Of a stretch of DNA of 64,000 nt, positions 56,912 through 64,000 are shown in pieces (within the stretch, counting starts at the first letter, position 1; the number at the start of each line of letters is the position of its first letter). Location: NCBI GenBank assembly GCA_025359215.1, contig JANYHE010000115.1, positions 1 to 64,000 on the forward strand, read 5' to 3'. The notes under the pieces are model-generated. The model was not told where the DNA came from, did no database searches, and worked only from the letters and a program-made list of their open reading frames with translations. The position numbers were made by a program, and so were the translations under genes. Origin of the DNA: Hyphomicrobiales bacterium (GTDB lineage Bacteria; Pseudomonadota; Alphaproteobacteria; Rhizobiales; Aestuariivirgaceae).

Positions 56912-57000
56912 TTTTTCCGCACTGCACAAAAATCTATCCACAGGGGTTGGAATCGTCGGCCGTTCTGTGTAGGACACCGTGAAATCAGGGTTCCCCACAC

Positions 57001-60000
57001 ATGCCAAAACGCACCGACATTAAATCCATCCTCATCATTGGGGCGGGACCGATTATTATCGGCCAAGCTTGCGAATTTGATTATTCCGGCACCCAAGCTG
57101 TTAAAGCGCTGAAGGAAGAAGGCTACCGCGTTATTCTGGTGAACTCCAACCCGGCCACCATTATGACCGATCCGGATTTGGCCGATGCCACTTATATTGA
57201 GCCGATTACGCCGGAAGTTGTGGCTAAAATTATTGAGCGTGAACGCCCCGACGCACTGCTGCCCACCATGGGCGGGCAGACGGCTTTGAACACGGCGCTT
57301 TCGCTTAACAAAATGGGTGTGTTGGAAAAATTTGGCGTGGAATTGATCGGTGCCAAAGCTGAAGCCATTGACATGGCCGAAGACCGCGAATTGTTCCGCG
57401 AAGCTATGAAGCGCATTGGGCTGGAAACACCGCGCTCGCGCTTGGCCAATGCCTCGGTGGCAAAAGACGCTGATAAAGCCGCCTACACTGAAGGTCGCGC
57501 CAGTGCCGCTGATGCTGACGCTTTCGAAAAAACCTGGGCTGAAGGCGAGGCTGGCCGCCAGAAAAATTATCGCAACCGCGCCATGGTAGAAGCCTTTGAG
57601 GCGATGTTGGACGTGGGCCTGCCCTGCATTATCCGTCCCTCGTTCACGCTTGGCGGCACCGGCGGTGGCATTGCTTATAATCGCGACGAATTTTTGAACA
57701 TTGTCGAGCAAGGCTTGGATGCCTCGCCCACTGCCGAAGTGTTGATCGAAGAGTCTGTTCTGGGTTGGAAAGAATATGAAATGGAAGTGGTGCGCGACAC
57801 CGCAGACAATTGCATCATCATCTGTTCGATCGAAAACATTGACCCGATGGGTGTTCACACGGGGGACTCGATCACAGTGGCCCCTGCCCTCACGCTGACC
57901 GATAAAGAATATCAAATCATGCGCAATGCATCGATTGCCGTGCTGCGTGAGATTGGTATTGAGACTGGCGGCTCCAACGTGCAGTTCGGGGTGAACCCTG
58001 CTGATGGCAGATTGGTGGTGATTGAAATGAATCCGCGCGTGTCGCGTTCATCCGCACTCGCATCGAAAGCCACTGGATTTCCGATTGCCAAAATCGCAGC
58101 AAAATTAGCTGTGGGTTATACACTCGATGAATTGGCTAATGATATTACGGGTGGTGCAACCCCTGCATCATTCGAGCCTACCATCGATTATGTGGTTGTG
58201 AAAATTCCACGCTTTGCGTTCGAAAAATTCCCCGGTTCGAAGCCTTACCTCACCACTGCTATGAAGTCGGTTGGTGAAGTCATGGCCATTGGCCGCACCT
58301 TTCAAGAATCGATGCAAAAAGCCTTGCGCGGCCTTGAAACGGGGCTCTCAGGCTTTGATGAAGTTGAGATCGAGGGCATTGGCGAAGGCGATGATCGCAA
58401 CGCCATTCGCGCTGCGCTTGGCCAACCCACACCAGACCGCTTATTAAAAATTGCACAAGCCTTTAGGCATGGTGCAACCGTCGATCAAATCTTCGCATCT
58501 TGCAAATATGAGCCATGGTTCTTGCGCCAAATTCAAGAGTTGGTGGAAACCGAAAAGCGAATCCAAAACAAGGGCTTGCCTAATGATGCTCAGAATCTAC
58601 GCAAACTCAAAGCCATGGGCTTTTCGGATAAGCGTTTAGGATTTCTCGCTGGCATAAAAGAAGAAAAAGTTCTGAAGCACCGCACCAAACTAAAGGTGCA
58701 TCCGGTTTTCAAACGCATCGACACCTGCGCAGCTGAATTCGCCTCACCCACGGCTTATATGTACTCGACTTACGAAACGGGTCTTGCAGGTAATGATGGC
58801 AATGAAGCCCACCCATCAGACCGTCAAAAGATCATCATTCTCGGCGGCGGGCCGAACCGCATTGGCCAAGGCATTGAGTTTGATTATTGCTGCTGCCATG
58901 CCTGCTTTGCGCTGCATGATGCCGGCTATGAATCGATCATGGTGAATTGCAATCCCGAAACTGTATCCACCGATTATGACACTTCGGATCGCTTGTATTT
59001 TGAGCCGCTGACAGCCGAAGATGTTCTCGAAATTATTCGCGTTGAAAAAACCAATGGCACCCTTAAAGGTGTGATCGTGCAATTCGGCGGGCAGACTCCG
59101 TTGAAGCTGGCCAACGCACTGGAAGAAGCAGGAGTTCCCATCCTCGGCACCACGCCAGATGCCATTGATTTGGCTGAAGATCGCGAACGTTTCTCCAAAC
59201 TTGTGAAGAAACTGAAGCTCAAGCAACCTGAAAACGGCATGGCTTATTCAGGTGCCGAAGCTAAAAAAATCGCCAAGCGCATCGGTTATCCCGTTGTCAT
59301 CCGCCCCTCCTATGTGCTGGGTGGCCGCGCCATGGAAATTGTAAAGGATGATGCTGGCCTGCAACGCTACATCACCGAGGCTGTTGTGGTATCAGGTGAC
59401 TCGCCTGTGCTTATAGATTCTTACCTTAGCAACGCCATCGAAGTGGACGTGGATGCGATATGCGATGGCAAGGATGTGTTCATCGCAGGCGTGATGGAAC
59501 ACATTGAAGAAGCCGGCATTCACTCTGGTGACTCGGCCTGCTCACTGCCGCCCTATTCGCTCAAAGCCCCGATCATTGCTGAGCTTGAAGCCCAAGCCAA
59601 AAAGCTGGCATTGGCGCTCAATGTAGTGGGTCTGATGAATGTGCAATTCGCCATTAAAGATGATGAAGTTTACATTCTCGAAGTGAACCCGCGCGCGTCC
59701 CGCACTGTGCCCTTTGTGGCCAAGGTTATAGGCGAACCTGTTGCCAAAATCGCCGCGCGCGTTATGGCTGGTGAAAGCGTTGCCAGCTTCAAGTTGAAGA
59801 CTAAGAAGTTGAACCATGTTGCTGTTAAAGAAGCAGTTTTCCCGTTCAACCGTTTCCCGGGGGTTGATGTTCTCCTCGGGCCAGAAATGCGCTCCACCGG
59901 TGAGGTTATGGGCCTCGATAAATCATATGACATGGCTTTCGCCAAAGCCCAGTTGGGCGCTGGCAACCGCATGCCTTTAAGCGGCACTGTGTTTGTTTCG

Positions 60001-60375
60001 GTGAAAGAAGCTGATCGCGCGCGCGCTTTACCTTCTGTTAAAAAACTTGTCGAAATGGGTTTCAATATAAAAGCCACCGCAGGGAACCATAGCTTCTTTG
60101 AAAGCAAAGGTGTGCCTTCCACCAAAATCAATAAAGTGCTGGAAGGTCGCCCACATGTGGTGGATGCGATCAAGAATGGTGAAATTCAACTTGTGCTCAA
60201 CACCACTGAAACCCGTTCATCTGAGTCTGATGGCAAATCCATCCGCCAAACAGCGGTGATGCAAAAGGTGCCTTATTTTACCACCATGCCCGGCATCATC
60301 AGCGCCACTAAGGCCATCGCCGCCAACAAGGCGGGTGCCATCGTGGTTCGGCCGTTGCAAGACTATTTCAAGTAA
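57001..60375 (+). CDS. carB: Carbamoyl-phosphate synthase large subunit
   Basis: 1124 residues; makes carbamoyl phosphate from ammonia, bicarbonate and two ATP for arginine and pyrimidine synthesis. Two homologous ATP-grasp halves: the first begins [20 protein letters not shown], the second [19 protein letters not shown] at about 613. The C-terminal allosteric/MGS-like domain carries [19 protein letters not shown]. It is about 50 residues longer than E. coli CarB, with an insert near 150-190, as common in alphaproteobacteria. The small subunit gene carA is not in the window. Confidence 0.98.
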   Translation: MPKRTDIKSILIIGAGPIIIGQACEFDYSGTQAVKALKEEGYRVILVNSNPATIMTDPDLADATYIEPITPEVVAKIIERERPDALLPTMGGQTALNTALSLNKMGVLEKFGVELIGAKAEAIDMAEDRELFREAMKRIGLETPRSRLANASVAKDADKAAYTEGRASAADADAFEKTWAEGEAGRQKNYRNRAMVEAFEAMLDVGLPCIIRPSFTLGGTGGGIAYNRDEFLNIVEQGLDASPTAEVLIEESVLGWKEYEMEVVRDTADNCIIICSIENIDPMGVHTGDSITVAPALTLTDKEYQIMRNASIAVLREIGIETGGSNVQFGVNPADGRLVVIEMNPRVSRSSALASKATGFPIAKIAAKLAVGYTLDELANDITGGATPASFEPTIDYVVVKIPRFAFEKFPGSKPYLTTAMKSVGEVMAIGRTFQESMQKALRGLETGLSGFDEVEIEGIGEGDDRNAIRAALGQPTPDRLLKIAQAFRHGATVDQIFASCKYEPWFLRQIQELVETEKRIQNKGLPNDAQNLRKLKAMGFSDKRLGFLAGIKEEKVLKHRTKLKVHPVFKRIDTCAAEFASPTAYMYSTYETGLAGNDGNEAHPSDRQKIIILGGGPNRIGQGIEFDYCCCHACFALHDAGYESIMVNCNPETVSTDYDTSDRLYFEPLTAEDVLEIIRVEKTNGTLKGVIVQFGGQTPLKLANALEEAGVPILGTTPDAIDLAEDRERFSKLVKKLKLKQPENGMAYSGAEAKKIAKRIGYPVVIRPSYVLGGRAMEIVKDDAGLQRYITEAVVVSGDSPVLIDSYLSNAIEVDVDAICDGKDVFIAGVMEHIEEAGIHSGDSACSLPPYSLKAPIIAELEAQAKKLALALNVVGLMNVQFAIKDDEVYILEVNPRASRTVPFVAKVIGEPVAKIAARVMAGESVASFKLKTKKLNHVAVKEAVFPFNRFPGVDVLLGPEMRSTGEVMGLDKSYDMAFAKAQLGAGNRMPLSGTVFVSVKEADRARALPSVKKLVEMGFNIKATAGNHSFFESKGVPSTKINKVLEGRPHVVDAIKNGEIQLVLNTTETRSSESDGKSIRQTAVMQKVPYFTTMPGIISATKAIAANKAGAIVVRPLQDYFK

Positions 60376-60424
60376 ACACGCCACACTTGAATTTTCCTTC
60401 AATCTGGGCCATCTTCACACCAAG

Positions 60425-60464
60425 ACCCGACTGCATTCGCTTAAAAGCGATGGTCGGGTGTAAT
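60425..60464 (+). terminator. Intrinsic terminator after carB
   Basis: ACCCGAC at 60425 pairs with GTCGGGT at 60453, with TCGCTT/AAGCGA stacked inside and ATTTTT following. It ends the carB transcript 50 bp after the stop; greA begins 40 bp further on. Confidence 0.75.
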
Positions 60465-60504
60465 TTTTCATATTGAATGAATCTAAGGAACGGAACGACA
60501 AGCC

Positions 60505-60978
60505 ATGGAAAAAGTGCCGATGACCGAAGAAGGCTACAACACAATGGTCAACGAAGTGAAATTCATGAAGTCGGAAGAGCGCCCGCGCATCATCCGCGCC
60601 ATTGAAGAAGCACGCGCTCATGGCGATTTGTCTGAAAATGCTGAATATCACTCTGCCAAAGAAGCCCAAGGCTGGAATGAAACTCGCATCAGTGAGCACG
60701 AAGACAGGTTAAGCCGCGCCGAAGTGATTGACCCAGCAAAACTCTCTGGCGACACAGTAATGTTCGGCGCAAAACTCACGCTGATCGATGAAGACAGCGA
60801 AGCCGAAGTGAAATATCAAATCGTGGGCGATTTTGAAGCCGATGTTAAAAAAGGCAAAATCTCGATTTCGTCCCCCATTGCCCGTGCGCTGATCGGCAAG
60901 AAAAAGGGAGACAGCGTGGAAGTGAACACTCCCGGCGGTGGCCGCTCTTATGAAATTGTAAAAGTGGCTTGGAAGTAA
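60505..60978 (+). CDS. greA: Transcription elongation factor GreA
   Basis: 157 residues, normal length. N-terminal coiled coil ([20 protein letters not shown] and [20 protein letters not shown], the tip that enters the RNA polymerase channel with its acidic residues), then the C-terminal FKBP-like domain with [11 protein letters not shown] at the end. Frees backtracked RNA polymerase by stimulating transcript cleavage. Convergent with the glutathione peroxidase gene, 4 bp apart. Confidence 0.97.
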   Translation: MEKVPMTEEGYNTMVNEVKFMKSEERPRIIRAIEEARAHGDLSENAEYHSAKEAQGWNETRISEHEDRLSRAEVIDPAKLSGDTVMFGAKLTLIDEDSEAEVKYQIVGDFEADVKKGKISISSPIARALIGKKKGDSVEVNTPGGGRSYEIVKVAWK

Positions 60979-60982
60979 GGCG

Positions 60983-61522
60983 CTACTTCAGCGCCGCTTC
61001 CAGTGCTTTTCCGATCTTCGGGCCATCAGGCTTTGTCGCAGTTGAAAACCAGTCAATAAACTTGCCATCGCGACCAAACAAATATTTGTGGAAATTCCAT
61101 TTGGGTGAACCCAGCATTCCCGCGTGCTCGCCTGCCCATTTATAAACTGGAATGGCCGTCGAGCCGCTCACGCTAGATTTATCTGCCAACGGGAAAGTGA
61201 CACCGTAATTCAGTTTGCAAAATGTAGCGATTTCTTTCGCAGTGCCGGGTTCTTGTCCGCCGAAATCATTCGAAGGCACACCGACAATCACAAGGCCCTT
61301 ATCTTTGTTGGCTTCCCACACAGCCTCAAGCCCTTCATATTGCGGGGTGTAGCCACATTCCGATGCGGTGTTCACCAGCAAAACCACTTTGCCTTTGAAC
61401 TGTTCAAGCGGCATGGGCTTTCCATCATTGCCGGTGAGCGTGAAATCATAAAGTGTCTGCTCTGCAGCCATGGCGGGAACTCCGGTGAAAAGGACGAGTG
61501 CGAGTGATATGATTTTGAACAT
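60983..61522 (-). CDS. Secreted glutathione-peroxidase family protein
   Basis: 179 residues from the ATG that opens a Sec signal peptide (FKIISLALVLFTGVPAMA, cleavage near AMAA-EQ); periplasmic. The catalytic Cys is in VNTASECGYTPQYEGLE (Cys type, not selenocysteine), Gln in PSNDFGGQEPG and Trp in SPKWNFHKYLF. It reduces peroxides with thioredoxin or glutathione. Last gene of the lrp-benE-hydrolase operon, 31 bp after the hydrolase stop. Confidence 0.9.
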   Translation of the reverse strand: MFKIISLALVLFTGVPAMAAEQTLYDFTLTGNDGKPMPLEQFKGKVVLLVNTASECGYTPQYEGLEAVWEANKDKGLVIVGVPSNDFGGQEPGTAKEIATFCKLNYGVTFPLADKSSVSGSTAIPVYKWAGEHAGMLGSPKWNFHKYLFGRDGKFIDWFSTATKPDGPKIGKALEAALK

Positions 61523-61553
61523 AATGCTATAACGCAGCAATTGCGAGCAAGGA

Positions 61554-62123
61554 TCACGCCGTAAGTTTTGATAAAAACCCAGCAAATCGCATCATGCCTT
61601 CTGGCCATGGGCCATGGCCGGATGTGTGATCAATATGCCCCGCTTCCCCCGCCTCCACCAAGTGTGAACCCCAAGCCAGCGCCAGCGAAGCAGAATCCTC
61701 CATAGTTGAATGTGGGTCATTACTAGTGGCCACCAACAGCGAAGGAAACGGCAGCGGATCACGGGGCACAACGGCAAACAATGGGTCAATGCCGTGAAGG
61801 CCGCGCAATGCAGTCTCACTGGGCGGCACCACCAAATAAGCCCCTTTAATTTTTTCAACCACGCCGCGGGTTCGCAGCGCCGCAATTGCATGCGCCACCA
61901 ATGAAGCCCCCACGGAATGCGCCACAAACACAACAGGTTTTTCCGCCGCAGCCACGGTTTCAACAAGCGCATCAATCGCTACGGGCAATGAACCATGCAG
62001 CCAATCAGTCTGCTCCACCAACCGCGCCGCAGAGAGTTTAGAAATCAGCCGCGTCTGCCAATGATCAACCCCCGCCCCCATATGGCCAGCGACAACAAGA
62101 ATTGTGGTTTCTGAGGATTTCAT
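61554..62123 (-). CDS. Alpha/beta hydrolase, RBBP9/YdeN family
   Basis: 189 residues from the ATG that overlaps the benE stop by 4 bases. Nucleophile Ser in VAHSVGASLVAHAI, Asp in TSNDPHSTME and His in GEAGHIDHTSGHGPWP complete a serine-hydrolase triad. YdeN/RBBP9 proteins are small serine hydrolases with few known substrates. Its translation is coupled to benE. Confidence 0.87.
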   Translation of the reverse strand: MKSSETTILVVAGHMGAGVDHWQTRLISKLSAARLVEQTDWLHGSLPVAIDALVETVAAAEKPVVFVAHSVGASLVAHAIAALRTRGVVEKIKGAYLVVPPSETALRGLHGIDPLFAVVPRDPLPFPSLLVATSNDPHSTMEDSASLALAWGSHLVEAGEAGHIDHTSGHGPWPEGMMRFAGFLSKLTA

Positions 62124-63280
62124 ATTTTCACCATGGCTTTTTTCACCCCCCAAATCACCAACCCTGCAACCAGGCCCCAGAAGGCGGAGCCCACGCCGAA
62201 CATTGTAACGCCAGAAGCCGTCACTAGAAATGTCACCATGGCCGCTTCAATGTCGGCCAGATCTTTCACCATGGCGCTCATCCCGCTCATGAGTGGTGCG
62301 AAAAGGGCAAGGCCAGCGATGGCCGCCACCAGTTCTTTGGGTAAAGCGCCCAGTATGGTCACAAAGCTCATCGCGGCTAATCCCACTAAAACATAAATCA
62401 CAAAATACGGATAAGCGATTTTCCAGCGTTGCGTAGGATCAGGGTGGGCATCCGGCCCTGTCACCAGCGAAGCTGTAATGGCAGCCATGTTCACAGCGTG
62501 GCCGCCAAAGGGTGCAGAAATCATTGATCCCAACCCCGTCACAACCAAAGCGCCGCTCACGGGTGGCGCATAACCGCTGGCGCGCATCACAGCAAAGCCG
62601 GGCAGGTTTTGCGAGGCCATAGTGACCAAATAAAGCGGAACCCCCAAACCCAGCATCACAGGCCATTGAAATTGTGGCACATCAAATGTGAGGGCCGTCA
62701 CACCCAATGCGCAACACCCCGCCCCCATGCTGCCACTGAAACCAGCCAGCGCCAAACCCAACACCACAATCACAGGCACGGCATACATCGGATAAATCAT
62801 CCGTACACTGAAGAAAGCACCAACCAGCGGCAGCACCAACCATGGCGCGGAAATGGCCGCAGGTGGAACTTTTAGAACATAATTCACCAGCACGCCTGCC
62901 AGCATTGCAGCCGCAATGGCCGGAGGCATTTTTTCAATGGCGCGCTCCAAGGGCCGCACCAATCCGGTGACAACCATCAAAGCGCCCGCAAAAACGAATG
63001 AACCAAGCGCTGCTTGAAATGATACACCGTGCGCACTGCCCACAATCAGCGCAGCACCGGGTGTGGACCACGCGGTCAGCATTGGCATTTTGTAACGCAC
63101 ACTAAGCACCAGCGTTGTGGCCGCCATCATGAAACATAAAATCGCAGCCATTGACGCTTGCTGCGCCAGATTGGCACCCACGGATTGGGCCGCCTGCATC
63201 AAAACCAAAATGGTCGATGCAAATCCAATCACAACGGCGGCAGCAGCGGCAGCCGTGAGAGAGATCCAATGAGATTTCAT
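62120..63280 (-). CDS. BenE-family aromatic/benzoate-type proton symporter
   Basis: 386 residues, about 12 membrane helices. The start used overlaps the lrp stop by 4 bases; the longer frame upstream runs through lrp and is not used. Family sequences include LSVRYKMPMLTAWSTPGAAL and SAPFGGHAVNMAAITASLVT. BenE proteins import benzoate with protons; Lrp linkage leaves amino acids or other carboxylates possible. Confidence 0.85.
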   Translation of the reverse strand: MKSHWISLTAAAAAAVVIGFASTILVLMQAAQSVGANLAQQASMAAILCFMMAATTLVLSVRYKMPMLTAWSTPGAALIVGSAHGVSFQAALGSFVFAGALMVVTGLVRPLERAIEKMPPAIAAAMLAGVLVNYVLKVPPAAISAPWLVLPLVGAFFSVRMIYPMYAVPVIVVLGLALAGFSGSMGAGCCALGVTALTFDVPQFQWPVMLGLGVPLYLVTMASQNLPGFAVMRASGYAPPVSGALVVTGLGSMISAPFGGHAVNMAAITASLVTGPDAHPDPTQRWKIAYPYFVIYVLVGLAAMSFVTILGALPKELVAAIAGLALFAPLMSGMSAMVKDLADIEAAMVTFLVTASGVTMFGVGSAFWGLVAGLVIWGVKKAMVKI

Positions 63281-63750
63281 ACCAGCGGAACTCCCGGTTC
63301 GTTCTTCGCCACATGCAAGATCAACGAGGTTTTCACACTTTCCACATTGGGTGCTTTTGAAAGTGCACCGAGCACGAAGCTTTGAATCGATTGCAAATCG
63401 CGCCCCGCGCATTTCAACATAAAATCAGCAACCCCCGAAACCGCATAGCATTCGCGCACAATGGGCCAGCCCGCCACACGGCGTTCAAATTCTTTCATCT
63501 CATGTTCGGCCTGACTTTTAAGACCGACAAGCGCCACCACTTGCGCCCCATAACCCAGCTTCTCACCATCCAGCTGCGCACGGTATCCGGTAATGAACCC
63601 CGCCTTTTCCAGCGCCTGCACACGGCGCAGTGTGGGTGGCGGTGAAAGCCCAATCCGAGAAGAAAGCTCCACATTGGAAACCCGCCCTTCACGTTGCAGT
63701 TCTTTCAGAATTTTCCAGTCGAGCGTGTCGAGATCATCAGCAGTGTTCAT
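63277..63750 (-). CDS. Lrp/AsnC-family transcriptional regulator
   Basis: 157 residues. The helix-turn-helix is LDWKILKELQREGRVSNVEL and SSRIGLSPPPTLRRVQALEK; the C-terminal RAM/ligand domain follows with CYAVSGVADFMLKCAG. It is the first gene of the four-gene unit lrp-benE-hydrolase-gpx and overlaps benE by 4 bases. It probably controls this unit in response to an amino acid or similar ligand. Confidence 0.9.
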   Translation of the reverse strand: MNTADDLDTLDWKILKELQREGRVSNVELSSRIGLSPPPTLRRVQALEKAGFITGYRAQLDGEKLGYGAQVVALVGLKSQAEHEMKEFERRVAGWPIVRECYAVSGVADFMLKCAGRDLQSIQSFVLGALSKAPNVESVKTSLILHVAKNEPGVPLV

Positions 63751-63837
63751 GAACTGCTTATAGCAATAAAATTTCGTGATTCCACGATTGCATTTTTGCT
63801 GTTAGATTTCGCTTGGGGGCTAAAATGAGGATCGAAT

Positions 63838-64000
63838 ATGCGCATCGCAACTTTCTCTTTTTTTGCCACCCTCATGCTGCTTCCTTCCCATGCTAATTCT
63901 GAGCAGGCAGATGTGCACCAATGTGATCTTTTGGCGTCAACGCCGCTTGACGCGCAAAGACCAGCAAATGTGCCTGGAGTTGTCGGCAAAGATCTGAATG
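63838..64000 (+). CDS. Secreted protein, N-terminal part only (possibly SEL1-repeat type)
   Basis: 54 residues up to the right edge. GAGG lies upstream of the ATG. A Sec signal peptide (RIATFSFFATLMLLPSHANS) is followed by VHQCDLLASTPLDAQRPANV. That post-signal sequence resembles the start of secreted SEL1-repeat proteins, which often begin with a Cys-Asp-x-Leu-Ala stretch. The diagnostic repeats are outside the window, so this is a guess. Confidence 0.45.
   Translation, partial: MRIATFSFFATLMLLPSHANSEQADVHQCDLLASTPLDAQRPANVPGVVGKDLN

Noticed and set aside
56908-57915. A 335-residue minus-strand frame opposite carB
   Set aside because: Antisense shadow of carB with Phe/His/Gly-rich composition typical of reversed coding sequence.

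Overview
The window looks like chromosomal DNA of an alphaproteobacterium, probably of the order Hyphomicrobiales. The evidence is the mix of families (HpaR/HpaDEF, several CUT1 sugar importers, MntR/MntH, BenE with an Lrp-type regulator, RsmB/GuaB and Ppx/RlmE pairs, VapBC and HigBA), GC content near 50 percent by eye, and short gene spacing with many 4-base stop/start overlaps. No species can be named from the sequence alone.

Layout. 1-3.5 kb: the end of a homoprotocatechuate (4-hydroxyphenylacetate) meta-cleavage operon, hpaF-hpaE-hpaD, divergent from its MarR-type regulator hpaR, followed by a frameshifted relic of the hpaB monooxygenase cut by an IS21-type istA remnant. 3.8-20.8 kb: a carbohydrate region with two CUT1 ABC importers on the minus strand. 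The first has a LacI regulator with two identical operators, a Gfo/Idh/MocA-aldo/keto reductase fusion and a second aldo/keto reductase. The second has an enolase-superfamily dehydratase, a divergent GntR regulator and an L-fuconolactonase-like hydrolase. Together they suggest a non-phosphorylating 6-deoxysugar (L-fucose or L-rhamnose type) or similar sugar-acid pathway. Around the second importer lie dead genes: a mutarotase with an amber codon, a truncated alcohol dehydrogenase and two decayed CUT2 (RhaP/RhaQ-like) permeases. 21.4-23.3 kb: an integration scar with an AlpA-like regulator, a frameshifted P4-type integrase and an array of TACCGTCA repeats, next to the 3' end of guaA.

23.3-41.1 kb is mostly core: guaA, mntH/mntR, a photolyase/cryptochrome, guaB-MAPEG-rsmB, paiB, a 1075-residue amino-acid-permease/GGDEF/EAL fusion, ppx-rlmE, a soluble histidine kinase with a HerA-type ATPase, and a tRNA-Gln(CUG). 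41.2-56.9 kb is mixed: a large periplasmic TPR protein, an LprI-like protein, metY, a HEPN/AbiU2-like protein, vapBC, a BaiN-type flavoprotein with hupE, amidase-kynA, two tiny secreted CX4C proteins either side of a candidate structured RNA, a CoA-transferase, a broken gene of unknown function next to higBA, and a HEAT-repeat protein. 57-64 kb: carB, greA, and a compact minus-strand operon lrp-benE-hydrolase-glutathione peroxidase, with the first part of a secreted protein at the right edge.

The window holds both real decay (in-frame stop, truncations, IS remnant) and several breaks that a single-base loss would explain. Those may be true pseudogenes or consensus errors; this is flagged below.
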